The notes: generated by a model from the letters alone, not told the origin. Shown: positions 9,012 to 18,192, counted from the stretch's first letter. The stretch is DNA of 57,057 nucleotides from CAINDZ01 sp964399195 (GCA_964399195.1 CAYNPY010000011.1:1-57057), one strand, 5' to 3'. Numbers and translations are program-made.

Positions 9012-9617
9012 ATGAGCGGAACCAGGGGCGAGCGCCGCCGTCGCGAGGACGAGAACGAGATCCTCGACGCCGCGCTGTCGCTGTTCGTGGCGCAGGGCTT
9101 CCACGGCACGAGCATGCAGCAGATCGCCGCGCGGGCCGACTTCTCCGTGGGCAAGATCTACACGCTGTTCCCCTCGAAGGACGAACTGCTGCGCCGGCTG
9201 CAGCTGCGCAGCATCGGCGAACTCCACGAACTCTTCGACCGGCGCGATCTCGACGGCCAGCCTCCGCTCGACGAACTGCTCGACACCTTGCGCGAGGTCT
9301 TCGCGTTCGCCGCCCGCCTGCGCGATCTCATCCGCGTCGAGGTCGCCGAGTCGCTGGGCGCCCCGCGCGGCGCCCAGCAGACGCTCACCGGCCTGTACAT
9401 CGAGCGCGCGCGCGACCTGCTGGACCGCGCCGTGGCCCGCGGCGAGCTGCGGCCGGTCGACACCCGCCTGTTGGCGATCATGATCGCCGGCGCCGGCCGC
9501 GCGCTGGTCGACGAGCTGGCCGCGCACGACGGCAGCGATCCCTACGCCGAACTGCCGGAGCGGATCATGGACCTGATGGTGCGCCCGCACCTGGCCGGGC
9601 CGGAGGCAAGGACATGA
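9012..9617 (+). CDS. TetR/AcrR family transcriptional regulator
   Basis: DNA-binding repressor-type protein of 201 residues. The helix-turn-helix spans about residues 15-60, with the family's typical ILDAALSLFVAQGFHGTSM and FSVGKIYTLFPSKDELL segments. The C-terminal ligand-binding helices are divergent, as usual. It is the first gene of a five-gene operon and overlaps the TolC-type gene by an ATGA, so it probably represses its own operon and is released by a pump substrate. The AT-rich upstream region with inverted and direct repeats is the likely operator. The inducer is unknown; the phospholipase A at the end of the operon makes fatty acids or lysolipids a candidate (inference). Confidence 0.92.
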   Translation: MSGTRGERRRREDENEILDAALSLFVAQGFHGTSMQQIAARADFSVGKIYTLFPSKDELLRRLQLRSIGELHELFDRRDLDGQPPLDELLDTLREVFAFAARLRDLIRVEVAESLGAPRGAQQTLTGLYIERARDLLDRAVARGELRPVDTRLLAIMIAGAGRALVDELAAHDGSDPYAELPERIMDLMVRPHLAGPEART

Positions 9618-10933
9618 GGCGCGCGCTGCCGATGATCTTCGCCCTGTGCGCGGCGGCGCCCGCGCTCGCCCAGGCCCCCGTCACGCTCGAGACCGCCGTG
9701 CGCCTGGCCCTGGCCGCCGACGAGACCGTGCTGCAGGCCGAACAGGCGGTGGCCCGGGCCGAGGCGGAGGTGGTGGCGGCGCGCTCGGGCCGCCTGCCGA
9801 CGCTGGACCTGTCTGCGCGGTACGGCGCCAACCTGAAGAAGCCGGTCATGTTCGTGCCCGCCGACCTGGCCGCCGCTTTCGGCGGCGGCACGCGCCTGGA
9901 ACTGGGCGGCGACCGCGAACTGGCCGCGGCGCTGACCGCGCGGCTGAACCTGTGGACGGCGGGCCGTCTGGCTGCGGCCGAGGGCGCGGCGCGGCACGGC
10001 GTCGACGCTGCGCAGTCGCGGCGCGAAGCCGCGCGCGACTACGTGCGCTACGCGGTTGCCGCCGCCTACGCCGACGCGCTGCTGGCGCGAGCGGAGCTGG
10101 CCAACGCCGAGGCGGCGCTGACCGCGACGGCGGAGGCCGCGCGCCTGGCGCGCCTGGGTGTCGAACAGGGCACCACCAGCCGCTTCGACGGCCAGCGCGC
10201 CGAGGTCGAGCTGGCGAACCGGCGCCCCGTGGTGACCCATACGCGCAGCCGCGTGGCCCTGGCCGATCTGGAGCTGTCGCGCCTGTGCGGGGTCGCCGTC
10301 GCGCCGGCCGACACGCTGGCGCCGGCGCCCGCCCCGGCGCCCGTCGACGAGCTGCTCGCGCGCATGCGCGCCGGCAGCCCGCTCCTGCGCGCGCTGTCGG
10401 CCGCGGTCGCCGCGCGCGGCCAGCAACTGAGGCTGGCCGCGGCCGGGCGCGGCCCCGTCGTGCTGCTGTCGGCCGACTACGCCGTGCAGGGCCAGTGGGA
10501 CCGGGGCCTGGCACCGGGAGAGGACGAGGCCGCCGCGAGCAGCCAGGTCGCCCTGGCCGTGCAGTGGCCCCTGCTGGACGGCCGGCGCACCGGCGCGGCC
10601 GTGGCCGCCGCGCGCGCCGACCTGGAGACCGCCCGTCTCGAACTGGAACAGGCCGCGCGCGACCGCGAGTTGGCCGTCCGCAGCGCCGCGCTGGCGCTGC
10701 AGGACGCCCTGGCCGCACTGGACGGCGCGCGCGAGAACGTCGAACTGGCTCGCGAAACCCACCGTCTGGCGGTCGTCCGCCTCGAAAGCGGCGTCGGCAC
10801 GCCCTTGGAACGCCTGGACGCCGAACGCGCCCTGGCCACCGCGCGCGCGCAGCTGGCCGCGGCGCTGCATGCCTCGAACCTCGCGCAGGCCGCCCTCGAG
10901 CTGGCGGTCGGCGGGCAAGGAGCCACGTCATGA
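9614..10933 (+). CDS. TolC family outer-membrane efflux protein
   Basis: Outer-membrane channel of a tripartite efflux pump. The 439-residue product has a signal peptide ending in ALAQA (about residue 20) and two long Ala/Glu/Arg-rich coiled-coil halves, the outer membrane efflux protein repeat. The characteristic VTLETAVRLAL opening and the later ESGVGTPLERLDAERALATARAQL segment mark the two repeats. The length is normal. It overlaps the TetR gene and the membrane fusion gene by 4 bp each, so translation is coupled along the operon. Confidence 0.93.
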   Translation: MRRALPMIFALCAAAPALAQAPVTLETAVRLALAADETVLQAEQAVARAEAEVVAARSGRLPTLDLSARYGANLKKPVMFVPADLAAAFGGGTRLELGGDRELAAALTARLNLWTAGRLAAAEGAARHGVDAAQSRREAARDYVRYAVAAAYADALLARAELANAEAALTATAEAARLARLGVEQGTTSRFDGQRAEVELANRRPVVTHTRSRVALADLELSRLCGVAVAPADTLAPAPAPAPVDELLARMRAGSPLLRALSAAVAARGQQLRLAAAGRGPVVLLSADYAVQGQWDRGLAPGEDEAAASSQVALAVQWPLLDGRRTGAAVAAARADLETARLELEQAARDRELAVRSAALALQDALAALDGARENVELARETHRLAVVRLESGVGTPLERLDAERALATARAQLAAALHASNLAQAALELAVGGQGATS

Positions 10934-11979
10934 GAACCCGCATCATCGCCGCCGCGGCCGTGGTCGTCGTCGCCGCCGCCTTCGCCGCGCGCTTCGCCGC
11001 GATTTCCGGGGCCGTCGTGCCTTCCAGCCTCGAGTCGGTCCAGGCGGAGCAGGGCAAGCCCGTGGAGGTCGTGACGGCCGCCGCCGCGGACCTCGAGCGC
11101 TGGCTGCCGTTGTCCGGCACGGTCGAGGGCGTGGTGCAGTACGCCGTCGCCTCGACCAACGCGCTGCGCATCGCCGCCATCCCCGTGCGCGAGGGCGACC
11201 GCGTGCGCGCCGGCGACGTCGTCGTGCGCCTCGTGCGCGAGGCGCCGACGCCGATGGTGCACAGCTACGCCCGCGCGCGGGCCACGCACGAGAACCTGCT
11301 CGCGGACGTGCAGCGCCTGCGGAACCTGCACGCGCAGGGCGCCATCAGCGACCAGGCGCTGGACCAGGCCGAGACGCGCCTGAAGGTGGCGGCGGCCGAC
11401 CTGCAGGACGTCGAGGGCAGCACGGCCCTGGTGGCCGCGCAGGACGGCGTCGTGGTGGCGATCCCCGCCAACGCCGGCGACGTGGCGGAGTCGGGTAAGC
11501 CCCTGGTCTGGATCGCCCGCACCGACGAGGTGAACGTGCGCTTCGCCGCCGGCAGCCGGCAGGCCCTGGAGCTGGCGGTGGGGCAGCCCGCGCGCTGGAC
11601 GGCGCCCGACGGCGCCCGGCGCGAGGGCGCGCTGGCGCGCCTGGACCTGCGCGCCGATCCGAAGACGCACCTGCTGGGCGGCGAGGCGCTGTTCGCGAAT
11701 CCCGACGGCCGCCTGGTGCCGGGCCTGCTCGTGTCCATCGAGGTGCGCACGAACCTGCGCCGGGGCGCGCTGCAGGTGCCCGCCGGCGCGCTGGTCGACG
11801 GCGCGGCCGTGTTCGTCGTCGACGCGCAGGGCGTCGCGCGCCGGCGCGAGCTGACCCTCGGCGCGCGCGAGACCGACCGCGTCGAGGTCGTGGCCGGCCT
11901 GGCCGCCGGCGAGCGCGTGGTGCGCTTCGGGCAGACGCAGCTGGTCGACGGCGACCGCGTGCGGATCGTGGGGGAATGA
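10930..11979 (+). CDS. RND efflux periplasmic adaptor (membrane fusion protein)
   Basis: Adaptor that links the inner-membrane RND permease to the TolC channel. The 349-residue product has an N-terminal membrane anchor (about residues 5-25), a lipoyl/barrel-sandwich domain with the IPVREGDRVRAGDVVVRL half near residue 80, a short helical hairpin around residues 110-150, and beta-barrel and membrane-proximal domains ending in LVDGDRVRIV. The helical hairpin is short, as in the smaller HlyD_D23-type adaptors. The start overlaps the TolC stop (ATGA), and its stop is 1 bp from the permease ATG. Confidence 0.93.
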   Translation: MRTRIIAAAAVVVVAAAFAARFAAISGAVVPSSLESVQAEQGKPVEVVTAAAADLERWLPLSGTVEGVVQYAVASTNALRIAAIPVREGDRVRAGDVVVRLVREAPTPMVHSYARARATHENLLADVQRLRNLHAQGAISDQALDQAETRLKVAAADLQDVEGSTALVAAQDGVVVAIPANAGDVAESGKPLVWIARTDEVNVRFAAGSRQALELAVGQPARWTAPDGARREGALARLDLRADPKTHLLGGEALFANPDGRLVPGLLVSIEVRTNLRRGALQVPAGALVDGAAVFVVDAQGVARRRELTLGARETDRVEVVAGLAAGERVVRFGQTQLVDGDRVRIVGE

Positions 11980-11980
11980 C

Positions 11981-14900
11981 ATGAGCCTGCTGCGCGCGTT
12001 CGTGCGCCGCCCCGTGCTGACCACGATGGTCATGGTGGCGCTCATCTACCTGGGCTGGAACGGCTACCGGTCGCTGAACCTGGAGCTGATGCCGCCCATC
12101 GACTTCCCCGTCGTCGTCGTGACCACGGTCTATCCCGGCGCGGCGCCCGGCGAGATCGAGTCGCAGGTGACCAAGCGCATCGAGGACCAGGTCTCGACGC
12201 TGGCCAACCTCGAGGACGTCACCTCCGTCTCGCGCGAGAGCGTCTCGCAGGTCGTCGTGCGCTTCGCGCTCGAGGTCTCGGCCGACCAGGCCGCCATCGA
12301 CGTCAAGGACCGCGTGGACCGCATCCGCTCCGAGCTGCCGGAGGACGCCGAGGATCCCGTCGTCGCCAAGTACGACATCGGCGGCGAGCCTGTCGTGAAC
12401 TTCGCGGTCTCGGCCGACCGTCCGCTGGACGAGGTCTACCGCACCGTGGACCAGGTGATCGCCGAGCGCCTCGGGCGCATCGACGGCGTGGCCGAGGTGG
12501 TCGTGACCGGCGTTCGCGAGCGGGAGATCCGCGTCGACGTGGATCCCGAGCGGCTGCGCGCCTACGGCCTGACCCTGCTGGACGTGGTGCGGCTGGTGGC
12601 GGCGGCGAACCTCAACGTGCCGGCCGGCCATATCAGCCGCGGCCCCGGCGAGGTGAACATCCGCCTGCGCGGCGAGGTGCGCGACCCGGCCGAGCTGGCC
12701 GCCTTCCGGCTGCCGCTGCCGGGCGGCCAGTCGATCCCGCTGTCGGAGGTGGCCGGCATTCGCGACACCACGGCCGATCTGCGCGAGCAGGCCGAATGGC
12801 AAGGGCGTCCGGTCATCGGCATCGGCGTGCAGAAGCGCACCGACGGCAACACCGTCAAGGTGGTCGAGGCGGTCCAGGACGCGATCGCGGGCCTGCGCCG
12901 GGAGTTGCCGGCCGACTACCGCCTCGAGCAGGTCTCCGAGAACGCGGGTTTCGTGCGCGACTCGGTCAAGGACTTGCTGTCGAACCTGGGTCTGGGCATC
13001 CTGCTGGCCGGCGGGCTGTTGTTCGTCTTCCTGCACGACTGGCGCCAGACGCTGATCGCGGCCTTGGCCATGCCCATCTCGGTGGTGGCCACGTTCATGC
13101 TGATGCAGTCGTCGGGCTTCAGCCTGAACGTGATGTCGCTGATGGCGCTGGGCATCTCGGTGGGCACGCTGGTCACCAACTCGATCGTCGTGCTGGAGAA
13201 CATCGGGCGGCTGGTCGGCGAAGGGGTCGAGCCGTTCGAGGCCGCCGAGCGCGGCACCGCCGAGGTGGCCATTGCCGTGCTGGCCTCGACGCTGACCAAC
13301 GTCGTCGTCTTCACGCCGGTGGCCTTCATGAGCGGCATCATGGGCCGCGTGTTCCTGCAGTTCGGGCTGACCGTCGTTTACGCCACGATGTTCTCGCTGC
13401 TGGTCAGCTTCACGCTGGTGCCCATGCTGGCGGCGAGGCTGGTCCGCCCCGGACGCGGCGTCGGGCACGGCGCCGGCGCCGCCGCCCGCCTGGCGCGCGC
13501 CTGGGACGCGGCGTACGACCGGCTCGCCGCCGCCTACGGACGCACGCTGGCGGCGGCCCTGCGCCGCAAGTGGCTGCCGCTGGCCGGCACCGGGCTGGTC
13601 CTCGCGGCCAGCCTGATGTTGTTCCGCTTCGTCGGCGGCGAGTTCATGCCCACCACCGACCAGGGGCTCTGCCAGGTGCTCATCGAACTGCCGGAGGGCA
13701 CCAGCCTTGACCGCACGGCGCAGATCGCGCGGCGGGTGGCGGACATCGCCGCCGCCCACGACGAAGTGACCGGCATCATGATCAAGGCCGGCGGCGAGTC
13801 GCGGGGCATCGAGGACGCCGCGGTGCTGATCCGCCTGAAGCCGGCGACGGAGCGCGAGCTGGGCGTGACCGGGTTCATGAACGCGCTGCGGCCGCAGCTG
13901 GCGGGGATTCCCGACGCGCGCTTGTCCGTCACCGCGATGGGCGAGGCGCGCGCCGGCGAGGCCGACGTGGAGATCGAGGTCCTGGCCGACGACCGGGAGC
14001 AGTTGCTGGCGGCCGCCGCGGCCGTCTACGGCGTGGTGCGCGCGGTGCCGGGCCTGGTCGAGGTCCGCACCAGCGACCAGCCCGGCAAGCCTGAACTGAA
14101 CGTGACGCCGCGGCGGCTGGAGCTGGCGCAGCAGGGATTGAACGCGGCCACGGTCGGCGGCATCCTGCGCGCCACCTTCGAGGGGACCGAGGCCGGCGTC
14201 TTCCGGCAGGACGGCGAGGAGTACGACATCGTCGTGGCGGCCGATCCCGCCAGCCGCGCCGACCCGGCCCGGCTGGACGATCTGCCGGTGGCCACGCCGG
14301 CCGGCGCCGTGGTGCCGCTGTCGGACGTGGCGGACATCGAAGCGTCGCTGGGCGAGGCGACCATCCTGCACGCCGACAAGCAGCGCAAGGTGGACATCAC
14401 CGCGGGCATCGCCGAGGGCACGCTGTCGGAGAAGCGCGCCCGGATCGACCGGGGCGTGGCGGCGCTGGGCCTGCCCGCCGGCGTCACGGTGCGCTACGCG
14501 GGCACCGCCAGGATCCAGGACGAGGCGTTCGCCTCCATCCTGGGCGCCCTGGTCATGGCCATCGTCCTGATCTACATCGTGATGGCGGCCATGCTGGAGA
14601 GCTTCATCCACCCGCTGACCGTCATGGTCACCCTGCCGCTGGGCCTGGTGGGCATGGCGCTGGCGCTGTTCTTCACGGGGGCGACCATCAACATCATGTC
14701 GCTGATGGCGCTGGTGATGATGGTGGGCATCGTCGTGAACAATGCTATCCTGATGCTCGACCACACGGCGCAGCTGCGCGCCGCCGGGCGCGCGCTGGAG
14801 CCGGCGCTGCTGGAGGCCTGCCCCGTGAAGCTGCGGCCGATCATCATGGCGAACCTGGCCATCGTCATCGGCATGCTGCCGCAGGCGATGGGCGGCGCCG

Positions 14901-15052
14901 GCGCCGAGTTCCGCACGCCGATGGCCGTGGTGCAGATCGGCGGCGTTCTGGTCTCGACGGTGTTCACGCTGTACGTGGTGCCGGTGGTCTACTCGCTGTT
15001 CGACCGGCTCACGTTCGCCGGCCGGCGCGCGCGGAAGGAGAGCGTGGCATGA
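11981..15052 (+). CDS. RND efflux permease (AcrB/HAE1-like) with altered proton-relay residues
   Basis: Inner-membrane pump of 1023 residues with twelve membrane helices and two large periplasmic loops. It shows the classical start (FVRRPVLTTMV) and the ELMPPIDFPVVVV segment. Unusually, the TM4 motif that in AcrB reads VDDAIVV (Asp407-Asp408) reads VTNSIVV here (Thr399-Asn400), and the TM10 Lys940-Asn941 pair is Asn920-Asn921. The known proton-relay residues are therefore missing although the gene is intact. Such variants occur in RND homologues of other phyla; the coupling ion or mechanism may differ. It sits between its adaptor and a phospholipase A gene that overlaps its stop codon by 4 bp. 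Confidence 0.93.
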   Translation: MSLLRAFVRRPVLTTMVMVALIYLGWNGYRSLNLELMPPIDFPVVVVTTVYPGAAPGEIESQVTKRIEDQVSTLANLEDVTSVSRESVSQVVVRFALEVSADQAAIDVKDRVDRIRSELPEDAEDPVVAKYDIGGEPVVNFAVSADRPLDEVYRTVDQVIAERLGRIDGVAEVVVTGVREREIRVDVDPERLRAYGLTLLDVVRLVAAANLNVPAGHISRGPGEVNIRLRGEVRDPAELAAFRLPLPGGQSIPLSEVAGIRDTTADLREQAEWQGRPVIGIGVQKRTDGNTVKVVEAVQDAIAGLRRELPADYRLEQVSENAGFVRDSVKDLLSNLGLGILLAGGLLFVFLHDWRQTLIAALAMPISVVATFMLMQSSGFSLNVMSLMALGISVGTLVTNSIVVLENIGRLVGEGVEPFEAAERGTAEVAIAVLASTLTNVVVFTPVAFMSGIMGRVFLQFGLTVVYATMFSLLVSFTLVPMLAARLVRPGRGVGHGAGAAARLARAWDAAYDRLAAAYGRTLAAALRRKWLPLAGTGLVLAASLMLFRFVGGEFMPTTDQGLCQVLIELPEGTSLDRTAQIARRVADIAAAHDEVTGIMIKAGGESRGIEDAAVLIRLKPATERELGVTGFMNALRPQLAGIPDARLSVTAMGEARAGEADVEIEVLADDREQLLAAAAAVYGVVRAVPGLVEVRTSDQPGKPELNVTPRRLELAQQGLNAATVGGILRATFEGTEAGVFRQDGEEYDIVVAADPASRADPARLDDLPVATPAGAVVPLSDVADIEASLGEATILHADKQRKVDITAGIAEGTLSEKRARIDRGVAALGLPAGVTVRYAGTARIQDEAFASILGALVMAIVLIYIVMAAMLESFIHPLTVMVTLPLGLVGMALALFFTGATINIMSLMALVMMVGIVVNNAILMLDHTAQLRAAGRALEPALLEACPVKLRPIIMANLAIVIGMLPQAMGGAGAEFRTPMAVVQIGGVLVSTVFTLYVVPVVYSLFDRLTFAGRRARKESVA

Positions 15053-15888
15053 CAAGGCTGTTGGCGACGCTGCTGGCGGCGCGGATGCTCGGCGCCGCGC
15101 TGCCGGCGGCCGCCGCGCCCGACCGGGATCCCGTGGTCGACCCCGATCTGGCGGCGCCGGCGGCGGCTTTCCAGATCGTGCACGAGGGCCCCGGCCTGAC
15201 GCTGCACGACGAGATGTTCATCCTGCCCTACACCCACGCGGACCGCTACCACGGCGAGCAGGCGGAGGTCGTCTTCCAGCTGAGCGCCAAGCAGGCCGTG
15301 GCCGGCTCGCGCCTCTACTTCGGCTACCGCCAGCTCTCCTACTGGCAGGCCTACAACGTGGAGGAGTCGGCGCCGTTCCGGAACACCGACTACAACCCCT
15401 CGTTCTTCTACCGCTCGCCGCGCCGCGCCTGGAAGGGCGGCACGGCGGGCGCCGACTTCGGCTTCGAGCACGAGTCGAACGGGCAGCGCGAGGCGCTGTC
15501 GCGCTCCTGGAACCAGTTCTTCCTGGCCCCGCACTACCAGAAGGGCGGCCTGCTGGCCCGCCTGAACCTGCGCTGGCGCGTGCCCGAGGACCCCAAGGAA
15601 GAGCCGGGCTCCGCCAAGGGCGACGACAACCCCGACATCAACGACTACCTCGGGCACGCCGACCTGCACCTCTACTACCGCTGGCGCTCGGGCGTGCAGG
15701 CGCACCTGCTGGCGCGCGGCAATCCCGCCACCGGGCGCGGCTTCGCCAGCCTCAACCTGAGCCGGCCGCTGCCACGAGAGCAGAACGCCTGGCTCGTGGT
15801 GACGGTGTCGCACGGCTACGGGGAGAGCCTGCTGGACTACGACCGTATCGTCAGCCGCGCCGGCATCGGCTTCATGCTGGCGCGCTGA
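15049..15888 (+). CDS. pldA: Outer-membrane phospholipase A (OMPLA)
   Basis: Beta-barrel enzyme that hydrolyses acyl chains of phospholipids misplaced in the outer leaflet of the outer membrane. The 279-residue product has a signal peptide (about residues 1-22). The active-site block is complete: His141 and Ser143 in FEHESNGQ and Asn155 in SRSWNQ, matching His142/Ser144/Asn156 of the E. coli enzyme. Alternating hydrophobic strands fit a 12-stranded barrel. The ATG overlaps the RND permease stop (ATGA), so it is the translationally coupled last gene of the efflux operon. This is an uncommon setting, since pldA is usually free-standing. Confidence 0.95.
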   Translation: MTRLLATLLAARMLGAALPAAAAPDRDPVVDPDLAAPAAAFQIVHEGPGLTLHDEMFILPYTHADRYHGEQAEVVFQLSAKQAVAGSRLYFGYRQLSYWQAYNVEESAPFRNTDYNPSFFYRSPRRAWKGGTAGADFGFEHESNGQREALSRSWNQFFLAPHYQKGGLLARLNLRWRVPEDPKEEPGSAKGDDNPDINDYLGHADLHLYYRWRSGVQAHLLARGNPATGRGFASLNLSRPLPREQNAWLVVTVSHGYGESLLDYDRIVSRAGIGFMLAR

Positions 15889-15915
15889 CGCCCGCGCCCG
15901 GCCCCGGCTCGCCGG

Positions 15916-15944
15916 TTGGTGCCGGCGGCGCTCCGTGCTAGATT
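15916..15944 (+). promoter_or_regulatory. Candidate promoter of the terC gene
   Basis: TTGGTG (15916-15921), 17 bp, then TAGATT (15939-15944). The -35 keeps only the TTG; the -10 is 4/6. It gives a leader of about 57 nt before the ATG at 16009. Confidence 0.4.
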
Positions 15945-16008
15945 CGCGGCCGTTCCGCCCGGACCCCGGGCGCCGCGCACCAGCACCCCGGCCGAAGGAT
16001 GCCCGCCG

Positions 16009-16758
16009 ATGGAATGGATCGCCGACCCCAAGGCGTGGATCGCCCTGCTGACTCTGACCAGCCTCGAGATCGTCCTGGGCATCGACAACATCATCTTCAT
16101 CTCCATCCTCTCCGGCCGGCTGCCCGAGGCGCAGCGCGCCCGCGCCCGCACGCTGGGCCTGGGCGCGGCGATGGTCACGCGCATCCTGCTGCTGGCCTCG
16201 CTGGCCTGGCTGGCGCACCTGACCGTCGAGCTGTTCCGGGTGGGGCATCACGCGATCACCGCGCGCGACATCGTGCTGATCGTCGGCGGCCTGTTCCTGC
16301 TGGGCAAGGCGACCATCGAGATCCACCACAACCTCGAGGGCGACGAGCACAAGGGCGGCGCCGTGAAGGCGGCCTCGTTCGGCGCCGTGATCGCGCAGAT
16401 CATGGTCCTGGACATCGTGTTCTCGCTCGACTCGGTGATCACCGCCATCGGCATGGCCGACCACCTGCCGGTGATGATCGCCGCGGTGGTCATCGCGGTG
16501 CTGGTGATGATGGCCGCGGCCGGGCCCGTCAGCCGCTTCGTCGAGGGCCACCCCACGGTGAAGATGCTGGCGCTGTCGTTCCTGCTGCTGGTCGGCATGA
16601 CGCTGGTGGCCGACGGCCTGGGCCAGCACATCTCCAAGGGCTACATCTACTTCGCGATGGGCTTCTCGGTCTTCGTCGAGATGCTCAACCTGCGGATCCG
16701 GGCGCGGAAGGACCTGCCGGTCAGGTTGCGGGGCGGGGCGGAGACGCCGGGGCACTGA
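16009..16758 (+). CDS. TerC family integral membrane protein
   Basis: Seven-helix membrane protein of 249 residues, of the TerC/Alx family linked to metal (notably manganese) efflux and tellurite resistance. The diagnostic acidic membrane motifs are present: LEIVLGIDNIIFISI near residue 20 and VLDIVFSLDSVITAIGM near residue 130. The C-terminal YIYFAMGFSVFVEMLN segment is also typical. ATG at 16009 is chosen because it follows a GAAGGA ribosome-binding site and matches the usual family start; the longer upstream frame is not needed. It has its own promoter and is followed by a strong hairpin, so it is a single-gene unit. Metal specificity is not visible. Confidence 0.93.
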   Translation: MEWIADPKAWIALLTLTSLEIVLGIDNIIFISILSGRLPEAQRARARTLGLGAAMVTRILLLASLAWLAHLTVELFRVGHHAITARDIVLIVGGLFLLGKATIEIHHNLEGDEHKGGAVKAASFGAVIAQIMVLDIVFSLDSVITAIGMADHLPVMIAAVVIAVLVMMAAAGPVSRFVEGHPTVKMLALSFLLLVGMTLVADGLGQHISKGYIYFAMGFSVFVEMLNLRIRARKDLPVRLRGGAETPGH

Positions 16759-16781
16759 GGCGCCGCGTACGGCAGGCTGAC

Positions 16782-16811
16782 GGGCCCCGCGGCGCGCCGC
16801 CCGCGGGGCCC
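16782..16811. terminator. Bidirectional hairpin terminator between convergent genes
   Basis: A perfect 11-bp inverted repeat (16782-16792 with 16801-16811, arms GGGCCCCGCGG and CCGCGGGGCCC) with an 8-nt loop lies between the stops of terC and the PLP-enzyme gene. There is no U-tract, as is common in GC-rich genomes. Confidence 0.6.
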
Positions 16812-16816
16812 TCGTC

Positions 16817-18049
16817 TCAGATGACCCGCTCCAGAACGCCGATGAGCCGCTCTATCTCCGCCGCCGTGTTGTAGTGCACCAGGCTCACCCTGACGACGCC
16901 GTCCTCCACCGCGATCCCCAGCGCCCTGCACAGGTGGTGCGCGTACATGTGCCCGTTGCGGATGGCCATGCCGCTCCGGTCGACGACGGACGTGATCTCC
17001 CGCGACGACCTGCGCTCGTGCACGAAGCTGACCGTGCCCACGCGCGACGGGCCCGGTTGCTCCGGCCCGATGATCCGCACGCCCGGCCGCGCGCGCAGCC
17101 AATTCAGCAACAGTTCCGTCGGCGCGGCCTCGAGCGCCGCCGCGCGTGTGAACGCTGCCTCGATCACCGCGCGGTTGCAGGCCGCGCCCGCCGGCGCGCC
17201 CGCCAGGAACGCCAGGTATTCGCCCAGCGCCAGCAGCCCCGCGCAGCCCTCGTGGCTGGCGCCGCCCGGCTCGAACTGGTAGGGCAGGTCGTCGCGGGGG
17301 ATGAAGTCGTGGTTGGGGCCCGGCAGTTCCGCCAGCGCGTCGTCCCGCCCGTAGAGCACCGCCATGTGCGGCCCGAACACCTTGTACGTGGAGTACACGT
17401 ACCAGTCGACGTCCCAGGCGTCGACGTCGACGGCGCGGTGCGGCGCGTACGCCACCCCGTCGGCCACGACGCGCGCGCCGGCCGCGTGGGCCAGGGCCAC
17501 GACCGCCGGCAGGTCGACGATCTCCCCCAGCAGGTTCGAGACGTGCGGCAGCGCAACCAGCGCCGTGCGCTCGCTCAGCAGGTCGCGCAGGCCGTCCAGC
17601 GGGCAGGCGAACGTCGCCGGGTCCACGCGCCACCAGCGGATGACCACGCCCTGCCGCTCCAGCCGCTTCCAGCAGCCGAGGTTCGCCTCGTGGCCGGTCT
17701 CGGCCAGGACGATCTCGCTGCCCGGCCGCAGCACCTGCGCGTAGCACCCGGCCAGCAGGTTGAGCAGCGCCGTGGTCGAGGAACCGATGATGGCGTGCCC
17801 CCGCCGCGCATTGACGAAGGTGCGGGCGAAGGCGTGCGCCTCGTCGACGGTGGCCGTGCAGCGGCGCGACAGCTCGTACCCGGCGCCCAGCTGCACGTAG
17901 GTCTCGCGCAGGTAGCGGTGCATGGCGTCCGCCACGCAGGCGGGCACCTGGGAGCCGCCGGCGTTCTCCAGGAACACCGGGCCGCCCGCCAGGGCGGGGA
18001 AGGCGGCGCGGATGGCGGCGAGGGAGGGCGGGTTCGCGAATCGGTCCAT
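16817..18049 (-). CDS. Class V aminotransferase / cysteine-desulfurase-like PLP enzyme (TIGR01976-type)
   Basis: Cytoplasmic pyridoxal-phosphate enzyme of 410 residues. The start (FPAL, FLENAGGSQVP) and the PLP lysine Lys223 in YSTYKVFGPHM place it in the NifS/SufS fold group, and the subgroup resembles the VC1184-like family. The mobile active-site loop that in SufS/NifS carries the catalytic Cys reads IRNGHMYAHHLC here, with the usual Cys position not conserved. Sulfur transfer by the standard persulfide mechanism is therefore doubtful, and another lyase or aminotransferase activity is possible. No iron-sulfur assembly genes are nearby. It is divergent from the Tricorn gene. Confidence 0.88.
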   Translation of the reverse strand: MDRFANPPSLAAIRAAFPALAGGPVFLENAGGSQVPACVADAMHRYLRETYVQLGAGYELSRRCTATVDEAHAFARTFVNARRGHAIIGSSTTALLNLLAGCYAQVLRPGSEIVLAETGHEANLGCWKRLERQGVVIRWWRVDPATFACPLDGLRDLLSERTALVALPHVSNLLGEIVDLPAVVALAHAAGARVVADGVAYAPHRAVDVDAWDVDWYVYSTYKVFGPHMAVLYGRDDALAELPGPNHDFIPRDDLPYQFEPGGASHEGCAGLLALGEYLAFLAGAPAGAACNRAVIEAAFTRAAALEAAPTELLLNWLRARPGVRIIGPEQPGPSRVGTVSFVHERRSSREITSVVDRSGMAIRNGHMYAHHLCRALGIAVEDGVVRVSLVHYNTAAEIERLIGVLERVI

Positions 18050-18192
18050 GGCGGCGGCTCCGGGGGGTGGAGGGGAAGGGTGATCGGTCCTATCCTGTGC
18101 CGGATCCCCGTCCGGCGCAACCCGCGCCTCCGTTCCCGCGTACCCATCAGGTTGCCCGACCGCGCCCCTACCCTTCCGGAGGAACCCGAACG

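Noticed and set aside
11345..15055. Very long open frame on the minus strand opposite the RND operon
   Set aside because: It is antisense to adaptor, permease and phospholipase genes that are clearly real, and its translation is His/Arg/Gly-rich low-complexity sequence. Long empty frames are expected in 70% GC DNA.
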